Below, piece after piece: positions 1 to 13,474 of a stretch of DNA of 64,000 nucleotides. Location of the stretch: the NCBI RefSeq assembly GCF_029168945.1, contig NC_083605.1:7757280-7821279 (forward strand). Direction: 5' to 3'. The notes under the pieces were generated by a model that searched no databases, had not been told where the DNA came from, and worked only from the letters and a program-made list of their open reading frames with translations. The position numbers were made by a program, and so were the translations under genes. Source of the DNA: Cannabis sativa (Eukaryota; Streptophyta; Magnoliopsida; Rosales; Cannabaceae). Within the stretch, counting starts at the first letter, position 1. Every line of letters starts with the position of its first letter.

Positions 1-100
1 ATGGTCTCCGTACTGATGACCTTTGCCCTATTTGCGAGAATCAAGTGAAAAACAACTCACCATGCGTTTGTTTTCTTTATGAGTGTACGTAGGAAGTTGT

Positions 101-1300
101 TGTTAGGTTTTTTGTCCTAAATATAAGTATTCAATGTAATGTCATTACTTATTCAGTAAGAAAAATAGAAAATCTTTTATAACTTTGTCAATTACTTGAT
201 TCACACATTAATTTCTTTTTACCTAATTATATGTTTAATATTTAAATTCTATTAAATTCAGAACATATAATTATTCACAATTATTATGATATCATCATAA
301 TATTGGAAAATAAGTGTGATTATATGATTCAAATATTCAAGTCATGAGATTTATCAGTACAATAAAATTATTTGAATCAGATAAAAAGTTTTATATCGAA
401 TTTGACTGATATTGACAGTAGAACATATATCATAATCTATCGTTATATCTATTCTTAGCCAATAATATCACTTAGTATATTATAAATCAATTTGATATGA
501 ATCCTGACATAATTAAGCTTTGAGTTAATTATGTTATTTGAGTTCTTTGACTTGTTCGTTACTAGATTACCCTACAGACTAGCCTATACTTGTATTTTAG
601 GAACTCAGTAGCATAATTGTGGGAGTGTCAGTAATAGATATGGACATCTATGACTTCTATTATGTTTAAGTAAAACAATAATTTCCTTTGAGCTTGGTTG
701 AAGCATTTAATGACAGAGCGCTCATTTCAAATTTAAATTAGTTTACTAAAATATCATTATATGAACTTAATGTTTTAAGAATAAAATGGTAACTTTAATC
801 CCTTTTAATTATAGGCAATCTATAGAGAGTCATTGATTGATATGATAGAAATAATGAATAATTTATAGCGTATCTAGATTATGTATAAAGAGTATTCTAT
901 GAAATTAGGAGTGTGATTCTGGGTCTATATTGAGTCATGAGGAATTAATAAGTTAGATTTTTTCTAAAAATTTCAGATCTACTTATTAGGACATTGATTT
1001 TATAAGCTCACGATTCCCGCAATATCTACGATAATGCTTAATAGTAGGTTACTATAATTGATTCATTTAAAATTCACATTATTAATTTTATCAATTTTAG
1101 GAATTTTCCACAAAGTTGTTGAATTTTAGAATAAATAGAGAATAAAGAGTTAATTATTAATTAAGATATTTTGTTGTCATAATTAATAAATAACATTTAA
1201 ATTGTGTTTTTATTTAATAATTATTTAGATATAATTATTTAATTAAAACTAGTGCTTAAATATAAAAAAAATTATTAAATATGTAGAAATGAAAAGATAA
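101..1300 (+). mobile_element. Diverged copia-type LTR copy
   Basis: The block starts with TGTTAGGTTTTTTGTCCTAA, a variant of the TGTTGGGTTTTRTGCCCTAA start of the copia LTRs at 11544 and 53683. It then follows them in order: a segment around 255-345 (aacatataattattcaca, then gtgattatatgattcaaa), an aattaataagttag stretch near 945, and an AT-rich segment at 1100-1250. The right end with CCAACA is not found, so the copy is truncated or too diverged and the end given is approximate. Bases 1-100 hold nothing I recognise. Confidence 0.55.
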
Positions 1301-2128
1301 CATGGTTTTTAGTCTGTCGACCCCGCTTTTAGCCAACGACAGTGATTCTTAATTAATTTTGTGTCCTTGAATAGGGAAATAAGACCAGTATTCATAGGGG
1401 CTACTTACATAAGAATTGTTTCCCTTAATATATAAAAGATAAAATAGGAAATTAACGTGTTTTTATAATTACAATGAGGAAATTGGGAAATCTAGGTTGA
1501 TTGACTTTATTCTCTGAAAGTACAAATTAATCTCGCAAAAGTAAAGATTGCTTCGCGACATGCAAATTTGGAGATAGTATCGATCACTTCTGAAATTTCC
1601 AATTCACATTTCCTAGCTGGTACATGCGAGTTTATCACACGATCGAGATGGTCAAATGTTCAAGAATGACTCTACTCTGACATCCTGCTATGGACGTATA
1701 ACTTGGATCTTTATATTAATATTTATTGGCTGCTAGGAGTAAAACCATCCACCCATGTTCAAAAATGAATGACATGTGTCGTCCAGTTAGGTGTCAGGTC
1801 ATAGTGTAAAAATTAAGATAACCTTTACCCCTCAAGTCTGCACGGGACCTTTCTGATCGTACGTGAACTTTATTCAGCTAGGAAGCTATCCGAATGGGTG
1901 ACGTGTATCTTGGTTGTTGAAGTTGATTCGATGTGACTTGATTGAGAGTCTCTTCAGTGTCTGGGGCATTAAATGCCTCTTGAAAGCTGTACCTCAACTC
2001 ATGCACTGACAATTGAGTGATACCGCATGCGTGACGTTTGTACTTCATAATGAGTACTTAACGTTCACTATTGGGGGGACAACCCAAATTTTGAATATTA
2101 AATGAATTAACTTTTGTTTATAGATGCC
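1301..2128. other. Non-coding stretch before the antisense gene
   Basis: No credible reading frame. The right part (about 1800-2280) has less AT bias and runs into a TATA box, so it is probably the promoter region of the antisense gene that follows, or part of the 3' non-coding region of the Tat element. No LTR end of the Tat element was recognised here. Confidence 0.35.
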
Positions 2129-2136
2129 TATAAAAG
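2129..2136 (+). promoter_or_regulatory. TATA box, candidate promoter of the antisense gene
   Basis: TATAAAAG follows a stretch without coding potential and is followed by a leader-like region. A second TATA-like site (CATATAAAG, about 2609) lies 100 bp before the first usable ATG at 2711. Either could drive the plus-strand gene; there is no transcript evidence. Confidence 0.35.
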
Positions 2137-2710
2137 AGGTTCAACCTTTCACGGAAATCTTTTAGCCACTTTCATTTCTAAAGAACCAGAGTAGATTTTT
2201 TTTGTATTTACTCTCAAATCTTTGAAGAAAGGTTGGTAGAAAATCCATTGATGTTACCCTCCAAGTAGATAAAAAGGCTTCAAACCATGAGTAAGTTACA
2301 TTTCCCTCTACTTTATGCAATATTCATTGAATGTACGCTTTTTTATTAGATTTCTTGCTGCAAATTTATCTGTTCCTGACTGATCATAGGATAGATGAAA
2401 TTAGGGCTTGTAACTTTGACTAACATTTGATTATAACCTCTATTACTTTAATTGCGTGTCAATTTTAATTACTCGAAGTCATTAATTTTTAGTCGTTCAT
2501 GGAATTCTAAAGATTTCCAGGCATCTTTCGAGGTTTTGAACTTCTGGGTTTGGGAATTCTATTTTCGAATGAAATCTCATCTTTTTGTCTTTGATCTTGC
2601 CTGGTCGGCATATAAAGCCTATTTTTCAACTTTCCATCTGCCCAACTCTTATTTTCTTGTCTCCCATCTTTTTGTAGATGAACTCTAGTGATTTCTAGGG
2701 ATGCAAGCAT

Positions 2711-5700
2711 GATATCGACCAGGACTTACTCCAACTCTTCTACAAAGATCTTCCTCGACTCCGTGTAAGTTCATTTTCATCCAGTGATAACCTTTCAAAT
2801 TCTAGCTTTGAAGACTTGGAAGTGAGTACCAAGCACACACCGTCTTTGTGCCTGAGGTACAACATCACCAGCACCTCGATCAAATATGTAAAGATGGGCA
2901 CGGGTGCTTCATTCAGGAGTTAATGAAATGTTAGAGGCATTATCTGCCTGTTTCTAGGACCTATAGGGTCTAACCCAGGGTTGCTGACACTCTGCCCAAA
3001 GTCTTCCACGCTCTACCTACTAAGAGAGCTGTTGTTGCTAAGTTTGTTGTAACTGTTGCAAGGCACACTACTGAATTTAAGCCTCCACCCAAGCGTAGAA
3101 TGATGGTGCCGACAAAGTATACAATTAAGAAAGCTTCAGAGACTGATCCACACTTTACTTGGCTATTTGCTGCAGATGGCGTGGAGCAAGCTAGACATTC
3201 GACTAAGGAAGGAGAGATTACAGATGGGGAATTTGAAGTCCAAGAGGTGGAGGACCAAGGAAAGGTCTGTTCTACTACCCCTCCCAAGGTTGAGGGAGAA
3301 GGTGAGAAAGAAGAGGAGGAAGGTTAGGTGCTTCCTTTTGGTTGCTTCAATGAGGACAGAGAGACTGTCTTTGATGATGGTGAAGTCTTGGTAGCTAGGC
3401 GGGACTATGTTGAAGAGGAATACATCGAGACCTGACCTATAAACAACAAGGGTTCCAGGAGTGCTTGGTGGGTTCCCTCCTGATTTACAAAAGATTGATT
3501 AATCTCTACGAGGATGGTCTTCTTGGGAAGGTCAAGGTTTTCCTTTCTAGTCCTAGGCAGCTGGCAATAAATCCTGGGGATGAATTTTATGCGTGGTTGG
3601 GACTAGATGCTAAGTAGGATGCAATGTTGCCATTACATCCATACTTTAAGGAGATTACAAATTATTACCACATCAGTCTAACACAGTTGACTCCTAAGAG
3701 CATAAAGTACCTGTAACCCCCGTTCGTGATGTATGCTTATCAAGGATGGGGTCAACTAGCCCACCACACCAATTAGCTGTTTGACTTAAGTGCAACTCCA
3801 AGGAAAATACATTTAGGTATTTATACTTCTCCTAAATCGAAGAGAATTGGTTGTTGGTACCACGGACACCGACATGTCCAAAGTTAGTGGCTTTGAGGAG
3901 GATTACTATTTTTTTCAAGAACATGGGGACCAACCATATCAGATTTCAGCACATTCCATCCTACTTCTGACCCCCTTCACTCTGGAACTTAGGAGTAGAG
4001 CCCAGAAGATACTCCAACTATTTGTAGAGACTTGAAACATCTCACTTTTAGCCACTTATATTAGAGGATATGCTGCAAGCTTGTGTAATGGATTTTAACT
4101 CCCTAGAAAGTGATTTAGCGTATCACTTATCTGTTTTGTGTATGTTGTGACTTAGGGAACTATAAACTATCAAGCACCAGTTCCACTCAGGTTGACCGAC
4201 ACATCTAAATTCAGAATCAAGGTAAGATTAGTATAATGATATGCATATGTAATTACATGTATAGCGTGCATGTTTATGAAAGCCTATTAGATAACATATT
4301 GAGATAGCAATATTAGTATACATAGAGTTATATTGGATATAGATGAATGTATGTTTGACATGAGTATTGATTGACGCTATCACATCGGTACGACTAGAGT
4401 ACCGAGTATAGGCTGATATACTATGATCAATAGTACTGGCATACAAATATTCTAGACTCAGTATGCGTGGGATGTGGGATAGGGTTATGATTGGGTGTAT
4501 GGCTGCCTAGTCATAATCCAATTTAAGTTTATGTTATGGTTATGCTTTTCTTACTGAGTCATTGACTCACATCTATTGTTTACATGTGTAGGTAAGGGCA
4601 AAGTTAAGGCTGAGCAGCAATAAATATGAGTAGATGAAGATTGTACATATCAGGACAGTTAGACCTAGAGTGTTTCCCCTTTCTAGTTTTGAATTTTGGG
4701 ACCCTCAGAGCTAGTACTTCCACCGCTCGTAAGTCCCCCTTAAATTTTCATTATGTTCGTTTTCAGGAATACTCTTACTCAAGGCCAGTTAGCTTTGACG
4801 CGAGGCTTTATAGGTTCTAGATGCCCCATACTCAGTGGGGCTATAGGGAAAAGGTTTTTTATTTTTTCAAACATGAGGTGCTTCCTTGGTCAATCTCAAA
4901 TGAGTTCAAGCCTCATGGTTTCCAAATTTTTGGACCACTATTTCTTCCTAACCACAAGTTGGTTCTTTACCTCAGATATTTTTTTAGGAGATGATGACAC
5001 CAAGTTTTCTAGGGAAGAATTAGGACATTAGGGTAGGATTAGCCTTTCTTGTTTACTATTCTTTTAAGTTTTCATTTGATGCACTTCTCATGTTTGACGT
5101 TTCCGCTTTTCACTCTCTTTTTTCTCTTTTTATAGCTAATCCTATGGATGAACTCTTTGCCATGTTGGACTCTACAAACAACCCTGATCCTACAGTTGCT
5201 AATTCTCCATCTGTGGTGGTAACTCCTAGAGGCCATAAAAATGAAATGCTTGAAAAACTTGAGGTAGTCGTGATTGAGGAAGAGGAGGAGCCTCCCATGC
5301 TTGATTGGAAACAAGAGGGTGTGCCTAGTGACTCTGGTTCTTCTAAAAAGACCAAGTTATCCAGGACTCCTACTGAAAGTGTTGAGTTTAGGATCCCGTC
5401 TGAGACTGAAGCTTTCCCCACAATTCCATCGATTCTTCTGAACCCCATTAACCCTAACGATTAGCGTGTTCAACTCCTAATTTCCAAACACAATTATGCC
5501 ATTGACGAGCAAACAAAAGAAGAAGCAGAGGCAGAGGCTTTTAAAGAAATGGCTTAAGGAAAACCAAGATGGTCCTTTCCGGGCGGAGTATGTTGGACAG
5601 ACTTGGGACTTAAACCTTAATCCAATGACCAATTGGTTCACGAACTTTTTGGGGTTCTTTTTGGCACCATTTGCCTCAGAGATAGTAATTCACTTTGCTG

Positions 5701-6396
5701 CCCACCTGACACAGCTTCTGCCAAATTGGTTTGCTATCTACGATTCCTCCAACCCAGTCTATCAAATTCCAGATATGAGCCTAGCAATAACATCGGTAAG
5801 CCCACACTTAGCAGTTTTGACATTTTCATTTTTACTACTTTTTGCTAACTTAAGTAGGCTGCCCATCCAAGATACTAACTGATCAGGGATTCTCTGTCAC
5901 AGAGCACGGTGGTATTGGGTAGGTGTTGAAGAAGCTTAAAGAGGTAGATGATCAGATGGAGACCCTCTAGAATGAGGCACTGGCAAAGAAGGCCCTTAGA
6001 GAATGGCATCAGTAAACAATGAAGGCTAAGGATGATAGTTTTACCTTGACTTAAGCTAAGCTAATCAGGGACTAGTGTCCAAGCTCAAAAACCTTGAAGA
6101 GCTACACCAAGATGACATTCAAACGACAACAAGAATGTCTATCAAATTGAAGGAGCTTCGTGAATTCAAGGAACAGGCAAAGAAGGAGTCTTTGAAAGCT
6201 GGATAAGCAGCCTTGAAGGCTCCAGTGACCTGTAAGCATTGTGTCAAATGCTTCGACAATATTGGAGTCTTTATGTGATGGAAAACCAAAAAGTTTTAGC
6301 CTCGTCTCACATTTTTACCAGATCCTCAGGTTGCCTTAGTTCAATTCCACGAGATGAATAGGAAGCTTAAGTAGATACTTACCGAGAGATTAGGTC
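2711..6396 (+). pseudogene. Antisense gene of the Tat element (putative gypsy-type transposon domain)
   Basis: This plus-strand gene runs against the pol of the surrounding Tat element. Broken frames at about 3440-4030 resemble the plant putative gypsy-type transposon domain (Pfam Transposase_28 type): a segment like YYHISLTQLTPKSIKYL, then a hydrophobic VMYAYQGWG stretch, then an aromatic-rich segment. An acidic, Ser/Thr/Pro-rich middle lies at 5145-5460, a basic stretch (KQKKKQRQRLLKK) at about 5510, and a Lys/Glu/Gln-rich coiled-coil-like tail at 5930-6300. Intron signs are visible: an acceptor after a pyrimidine tract ending TATAG at 5131-5135, and a GTAAG...AG intron at 5796-5857. Many stops show it is dead. 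The function of this family is not established. A Tekay-family solo LTR ends it at 6397. Confidence 0.6.
4085..4680 (+). mobile_element. Tekay-family LTR fragment, opposite orientation
   Basis: The sequence matches the reverse complement of the inner part of the LTR at 6397-8681: a GTGATTTAGCGTATCACTTA segment (4111-4130), then a GGTTGACCGACAC segment, GGTAAGATTAGTATAAT, a CTTACTGAGTC segment, and GTAGGTAAGGGCAAAG. Both LTR ends are missing. It interrupts the antisense gene and is older or more diverged than the other family members. Confidence 0.7.
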
Positions 6397-8681
6397 TGTA
6401 ACACCCTAACTAGCCTAGGCGTGTTTACGTGATTTTTAAACGTACTGTGCAGCTCGTTGCTAATCAACGAGGTTTATGGAAAATGTGATTAATTAAAATT
6501 TTCTTATTTAATTAAATACTCATAATATTTAATACAAAATACTTTGGGATCCCATTTACAAAATATTTTACAAAAAGTACACTGTCTATTACAAAATACA
6601 TGTCGCCCAGCGACTAACTACAGAAGCCCTGATGTCCCGAGGATTGTACGCTCCAGGCCTAACCGCCCCGACATGTACAATCTTCATCGGTTCGTCCTCA
6701 CGGTTCCTCAGCTTTGGCCTTGCCCTTACCTACACATAAACATAGCACTGTTAGTCGACAGACTCAGTAAGAAAAGCATAAATCATAAAACATATATAAA
6801 TACCGGGTTATGATCAGACGCCCATACCCCTGACCACAACCCTAAACTCCGTGTCCCACACACGGTACTGAGTCTAGAACATTCGTACGACGGTACTTTT
6901 GATAGAGTAACAGTCTATACTCAGTACACTGGTCATACTCCAGCTGCTAGTCATACTCTAGCCTTACCGATGTGTTACAGTATCAGCCTATACTCGGTAC
7001 GCTAGTCATACTCTAGCTGCTAGTCATACTCTAGCCTTGCCGATGTGATACAATCAAACAGTACATTACCATCGACCATAATATCAACCTATACTCGGTA
7101 CGCTAGTCATACTCTAGCCGTGCCGATGTGATACTGTCTGATGGTATGAAGCCAACATACATATCTAATGTAATCTAACAGGCTTCCTAACATGCACGCT
7201 AAACATGTAAATACATATGCATACTATTATACTAATCTTACCTCAATTCTGAATTCCGGTGTGCCGGTCAACCTAAGTGGAACGAACTACTCGGCGATTT
7301 ACAGGCTCCTAAACCATAATAATCACAACACTAGATAAGTGATACGCTAAATCACTTACCGGGGATTTAAATTAGAAACTAAAAGTTTCCCTATCGATAA
7401 AAAGCATGGCAATACCCTAAACAACACAAAAATGGGAAGAACTAGGGTTCCCAATTTTTCCCCAACCGGCAGACCGCTTCTACAACCGGAATTCAGGTTC
7501 AGGGAAAATTCCTGGAAGCCCCAACCGGTCGACCGGTTGCTAATGGCTTCCCTGAACCGGAATTTCAGTTCAGTGCAGGAATTTTCAAAAATTTATATCT
7601 CATGCAATTAAATCCCAAACCATATCAAACCTTCCAGACCTGTTCTTAATACCCCAAATAACAATTCCAAAGCAATAAAACAACTCAGCATGCACAGAAT
7701 CAAAAACCACCATTAAAGCTCCAAGCTTTGAGTTCAAAACTCAATCTTGGCTAAATCTAACTAACATGCATCAAACCTGCTTTAATTCACCATAAACAAC
7801 CATATTATAACCTCAGGAAAAAAACCCAAGCACAATTAACAATCACAACAACTAATTCCTCAATTTACCATAAAAATTATAGTTTTGAGTTTAAAGCTTT
7901 ACACAAGGTTAAATCCCATCAATTCACAACAAAACTAGCTTGAATTCACTCAATTAAACACATCAAAACTTCTGAAAACAACAACAACAACTAACAACAA
8001 GCACAACACCAAAAACTAAGCATGCAACCATTTTCTTACTTGATTTTCAAGAAACTAAAGAGAGAAAGAGTAAGAGCTATACCTAGAGCTTGGATTGTAC
8101 TCAAAATCTGCTTGAATCCACAAAGAAAAATGACAAATCCTTGCTGCTCCAAGGGGCCGAAAGAGGGAGAGAGTTTGAGAGGAAAATTGGGTTTGCTTAT
8201 TCTTGATTTTTTTCAATTTTCTAACTTTTGAATAAATGAAGTAATTGCCTAATTCCTTTCTTATTTCAGCCAACAAACATCAAATAAATCACATAATTTC
8301 ATAACACTAAGTCCACTAAAGGGCAAGAGCCTATGGGGCAAAAATGACCATTTTTCCCCTCCACACAAAAATAACATAAAAGGGTACTAAGGGGTAATTT
8401 GGGAAATTCTAAATTCCCGACCAATCTCGACATTCCCAATGTCTAAATAAACTTCCCCAACATACTAAAATACTAAATTGTGATTCTACGGAGCCATACA
8501 CCGCGTTCCATGTTGCCGGGCAGCGAAAATGCAAAATTATGAAATTTAACTATATGACATAAAAATGCATTTTGAATTCAAATATAACAACATAAATAAT
8601 TATTTAAATATCTATAAATAATTTTCATAATTAAATCTTAATTAACTGCTAATTTCCAAATTAAACTAAGTGGTCTTTACA
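6397..8681 (-). mobile_element. Solo LTR, Tekay family
   Basis: The block runs from TGTAACACCCTAACTAGCC to GGTCTTTACA and is colinear with the two LTRs of the full element at 22707-32319, sharing the TGTAA...TTACA ends. The flanks are AGGTC on the left and AGTTC on the right, a five-base target duplication with one mismatch. No internal domain is attached, so it is a solo LTR left by recombination. It carries the perfect palindrome AACCGGTCGACCGGTT at 7523-7538 and several copies of a GCTAGTCATACTCTAGC-like motif at 6930-7120. Confidence 0.85.
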
Positions 8682-9109
8682 AGTTCTCTGTATGCCTTTG
8701 AAAGCCGATTGATTGTCAATCACTTTTTGACACTTTTCCTTTATCTTTCCCCTTGCCAGAAATATATTTTTCTATTTTTGCCATTTTACGCTTTTTATAT
8801 TTTGTTTTTTTTTTGCATGTTGGGGAGACATTTAATAGCCTTTCTCCGAGCTTCTATTATCCTTCTCTCTCTTGTTTTTACATACTTTGATAAGTACATT
8901 TTATGGGCATCTATGAGTACATATGTTTAATCATGCTTTGCTATTTTTGCTTATGCATATATGCCTCACTACATCCTAAGTGGCTTAAAATAATTTTGGG
9001 TCACTTAGTCTGAATTTAAAAGGATATTACATTACGTCGTTAGTTCACAAAAGGTATTCTTAACTTAAAAATTTAAAGATGAAATTAAATACTAAGCTCC
9101 TAACTGTTG
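8682..9109. other. Non-coding remnant between antisense gene and Tat pol
   Basis: T-rich sequence with no convincing frame. By position it is the 3' end of the antisense gene and the spacer between it and the end of the Tat integrase frame. It continues the sequence interrupted at 6396. Confidence 0.4.
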
Positions 9110-11543
9110 ATAGTACTTGAGGAGGTGATCGACATTCCATGCTCTTAGGAGTAGGGATCCATCCATACGTTTTAGCTTGTAGGTCTCAAAGCCTATTTCG
9201 TCTTCAATTTTGTATGGTCCTTCCCAATGTGGGCCTATTACTCTCACTCCCAGATCTTAGGAAGCAGGGAATACCCTGCTTAGGACTAGTTATCCAATAT
9301 TGAAAACTTCTAATCTTTGACTTTTAAGTTAAGTTGTTTTGCCACCTTCCTCTGGTATGTTGCCATATGTATTTGGGACTCCTCCTGGAGTTCTTCTATG
9401 AGATATAGTGATTCTTGTAGTAGTGCTTGGTTCATGGGTGGATCGTAAGTAGTTCTTTTGTGGTAGCGGATTGTACTTTCCACAAGGACCATGGCTTCAC
9501 ATCAATATACCATTGAAAATGGAGAATGTCTAGTGGTGGTCAGAGCAGTGGTTCTGTATGCCTAGAGTACTCGTGGCAAATCTTCTGGCCAATTGTTTTG
9601 TAGGCCAAGAGTTTTTTCTTGAGGATGACTTAATATTTTGTTCAAAACTTCTGCTTGAAAATTTTCTTAGGGTCTTTTCATTGTGGAAAAACTTTTAGTA
9701 ACTCTATATTTCTCGCATAACTTTGTGAATGCATCAGAATCAAATCTCTTGCCATTGTTTGAGACTATCTTATGGGATAGTCCCTGCCAATAGACAATGT
9801 TTTTTATTACAAAATCCAAGGATTTCTTGGCCGTTATCGATTTCATCGGCTCCTTTTCTGTTCATTTTGTGAAGTAATCTACTACCACTATTGCATACTT
9901 AACTCTGCATTTTCGCGTCAAGAGAGATCTAATGAGATCAATACCCCATACTACAAAGGGTAATGAGCTCATCATTAAAGTGATTTCATTTGGAGGAGCC
10001 CTTGGGATGTTTGTGAACCTTTAACATGGGTCACACTTTTAGACATAGTCTATGAATCTTTCTTCATAGTGGGCTAGAAGTAGCCTTGTCTTAAGACTTT
10101 CTTAGAGAGGCTTGGACCACCATTGTGGTCTCTACAAAATCCTTCATGGATTTTCTTGTATGTTTGTTTAGCTTCATAGTTTGAGATATAGCTGAAGTAG
10201 GGCATGCTTAAACTTCTCCAGTGTAGGATGCCTTCGATCATGAGGTAACAGGGGGATTGATACTAGATCCTCTTACAGACCGCCCAGCCTTGGGGTAACA
10301 CTCCTTTTGTTAAATAGTTGATAATTGGATCCATCCAGCCTGGTACTTGATCAGTTGTCGCAACTTCGGCCTTGAGTGTGATATTTGGCTCAAGGAGGTA
10401 CTCGATAGGAACTACCCCCAATTTTTCTATTTCCCAATGTGATGTTAGCTTGGCTAGGCAGTCTACATGAGCATTCTTTTCTCAGGGAATTTGTTTGATT
10501 TTGTAACTCTTGAATTCTTGAAGCAATTCCCTTGTAGTAGAGACATATGTAGCCATATTTTCTCTGCGAGTTTGATATTCTCCCAACATTTGGTTGACAA
10601 CCAATTGGGAGTCACTGAAGACTTCTATTTTTCGGGATCCCATAACTTTATCAAATTTCAACCTTGCCAGCAAGGCTTCATACTCGACTTCATTGTTAGA
10701 AGCTGGAAATTTGAATCTCAAGGAAGCTTGAAGCCTCAACCCTTTAGGAGATATCATTGTTATCCTTGCTCCTAATCCATTCTCGTTTAACGCACAATCC
10801 ACATACACCTTCTATGTAGGAACAACTAGATCTAATAAATTGGTGGTTGCCTCCATTTTACTGCATTCTATCATGAAATCTACTAAGGCTTGTCCTCTAA
10901 TTGAAATGTGAGGGACATATCGCTTGTCTAACTGATTCAGTTCCATTGCCCATTTAAGCAGTCTTTTAGGGCTTCTGATTTTTGTAGGACTTATCGGAGT
11001 GGATGGTTGGTGAAAACTTTGATTGGATGTGCCTAAAAGTATAGCCACAACTTTATCGATGCTATCAGGAGGAAGAAGGCTAATTTCTCGATCAAAGGGT
11101 ACCGGACTACAGCCTTTATCATTTATTTGTTGACGTAATATATGGTGGTAGATTTTTTAATTTCTTTCTCTCGGACCAAAGTAGCACTAACTGCGTTCTC
11201 AAAGATAGCAAAATATAATTACATGTCTTCCCCGTGTATTGGTTGGGATTGGATAGGTGGCATGGCCATATGTTCTTTAAGTTTTTTCAATTCTTCAATA
11301 CATTCTTTGGTCCATTTAAATTTCTGACTTTTCTTTAAAATTTTGAAGAGAAAGAGACACTTGGTGGTAGATCTAAAGATGAATCAGCTTTAAGTAGCTA
11401 TTTTTCCAGTTAAGCTTTGCACATCCTTATGCTTCTTAGGAGAAGGCATGTCTAGCAAGTCATGTATCTTCCTTGGATTTGCTTCTATCCCTCGCTGACT
11501 TACTAAGAATCTAATAAATTTTCTAGATTTGACACCAAAAATG
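9110..11543 (-). pseudogene. Tat pol, part 2: end of RT, RNase H and integrase
   Basis: Read leftwards, the broken frames give: the end of RT near 11400-11540 with a RFLVSQRGIEANPRKIHDLL-like segment and the RT-RNase H linker at 10812-11048 (a SIRGQALVDFM segment); RNase H at 10482-10808 with YVDCALNENG and DSQLVVNQ; and integrase at about 9500-10080, with its C-terminal part at 9310-9492 (ELQEESQIHMATYQRKVAKQ). In the integrase core the segment expected as SDNGK reads SNNGK, so the second catalytic Asp appears lost. Numerous stops and frame changes make it a pseudogene. It continues past the solo LTR at 11544. Confidence 0.7.
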
Positions 11544-13469
11544 TGTTGGGTTTTGTGCCCTAAATAAAACCCATTACAATCTGATTAGTTATCAATTTAG
11601 AATTTTGAAGTGATTTATGATTACATGTATGTTACATGTTTATGGTTTAATATATATACTTGATATATGCACAAAATCAGTTAAATCCAGAACATATATA
11701 TATTCACAATTACAGTATTGTCAATACAGTGGAATGTGATTGTGATTATATGATTCAAAAGATTTGGTCCCTGTTCATCAGTGTTTTGGATTTACACTAA
11801 TGTGATAATCAGCGATGAAGTATACTTACACTTGGAGTAAGTGTTATGTTCTTTCCAGGACATTGGTAAAGTATACTAGTTTTGAATGTATGGAGTATAC
11901 ATTGGACTGGACCGATATTGAACTTAGGTCAAAGATATTATAAACTTACCGTTGTATCTTTCCAAGTCAATATCAGAAGTTGATCTTAGATTAAGAGAAA
12001 CTAAATCCTGATATGCTTAGGCTCAATCTGAGGAGTGCTATTCATGTTCTTTGATTTATTAGTTAAGCCTACTTTTGGGTCAGGGTGATACGTATATTTT
12101 GGGAACATGATAGCATAACTGAGTGGGAGTGCTAAACATAAATATGGAAATCTATAGCTTCTACTGGTGTATAGAAGTAAAGTGATGATTCCCTTCGAGC
12201 TTAGTTAAATAGAAGTAAATGGATGAGCTCTTGTTTCATTGACTATATATTAGATCACTTAAACATAATTTACAGGTAAGTAACTGTTCAAAGGGGAAAA
12301 ATACATTGAGGGGTGTAAACGGTAAATTTGTCCCATCTCGATGTAAATCATCTATATAGAGGATCTTTTAATCACATTAAGATTATAACAATGGTTAAAT
12401 GAGATAGCATATTGATATCATGAAACATATAATATGCTCTATATAAGAGTGCAATTCCAAGTTCTAAGAGTGGATTCAACAAGGAATTAATAAGTTAGGG
12501 ATTTACTTAGTAAATCGGTTCAACTTATTGGAAGCTCAGCATATAGATCCATGGTCCCCATTCTAGTTGAGACTATACTGTTTTTAAGACTCTATAATTG
12601 ATTTATAATTGATCAATTATAATTCTAAAAGTTAGACTATGTCTAATTTGTGAATTCTCACAGTTTAAGGATGAAATTGTAAATAAAAGGGTTTCTAGGT
12701 TTAATTATTAATTGAGAGACTTTGCAGGTCTAATTAATAATTATTTTAAATGACAATATTATTTAATAATTTATTTTAGTTATTAAATAATTAGTTTTGG
12801 CATTTAAATAATTAGAATTGGAAAAATGACATTTTTAGAGAAATAGAAATAAAATTGAGGAAACTGCAAAATCCATGTGAGGCCCATACACACCATGGCC
12901 GGCCACATGCTTGCATGTTTCCCAATTATTATTTTCATTTTAATTGTCATGTAATTGTTAATCAAAGCCTAGCCTAAATAGAAAAGTGGTGGATCACACT
13001 AAATAAGGCGGTTAATCAATTACACAGTAAAAGAGGAAACTGCTTATTTGGAAAGTTGTGCTCTTTCCTTTTCTTATATAAAGCCGCCCCTCTCTTCTCT
13101 TGATGCATGTCTTTGTGTGCAATCACTATACACGAAAATAAGAGAGAAAATAAGAGAGAATTTCGAAAATCCTTGTGAGAGAGAAGTGCCCACACACATC
13201 ACTCAGTACCTCAATCATAGTTTGGAAGACTGTGAAGGATCACATCCAACTGAAGGACATTCGGGCTCAAATCTTGATTATACTCTACTACAGATAGGAA
13301 TCAAGGGTTAGAGATCTGAGTGGAAGGAGACACTTAATTCCGCTGCCATCACTGTAAGTTATTCTTAACTTTTATGTGTTTAGTTCATCGTTTTAGAAGT
13401 TCATGTTTAGATTGTTAAATCAACATTTTGTGAGTAGATCTAAGTTCCTGGTAAAATATAATTCCAACA
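11544..13469 (+). mobile_element. Solo LTR, copia type
   Basis: The 1926-bp block begins TGTTGGGTTTTGTGCCC and ends TTCCAACA. It is flanked by the perfect five-base duplication AAATG (11539-11543 and 13470-13474). It is colinear with the solo LTR at 53683-55576 and its start matches the LTR joined to copia pol at 35022, which places it in copia. A TATATAAAG box at about 13075 may mark its promoter. The insertion cuts the Tat RT frame between its YVDD region and the downstream FLVSQRGIEANP region. Confidence 0.9.
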
Positions 13470-13474
13470 AAATG

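Noticed and set aside
2452..2688. 78-codon open frame
   Set aside because: No domain, T-rich composition, and it overlaps the presumed leader of the antisense gene.
5110..5448. Minus-strand frame opposite the acidic part of the antisense gene
   Set aside because: Ser/Thr-rich shadow of the Glu/Ser-rich coding strand; no family resemblance.
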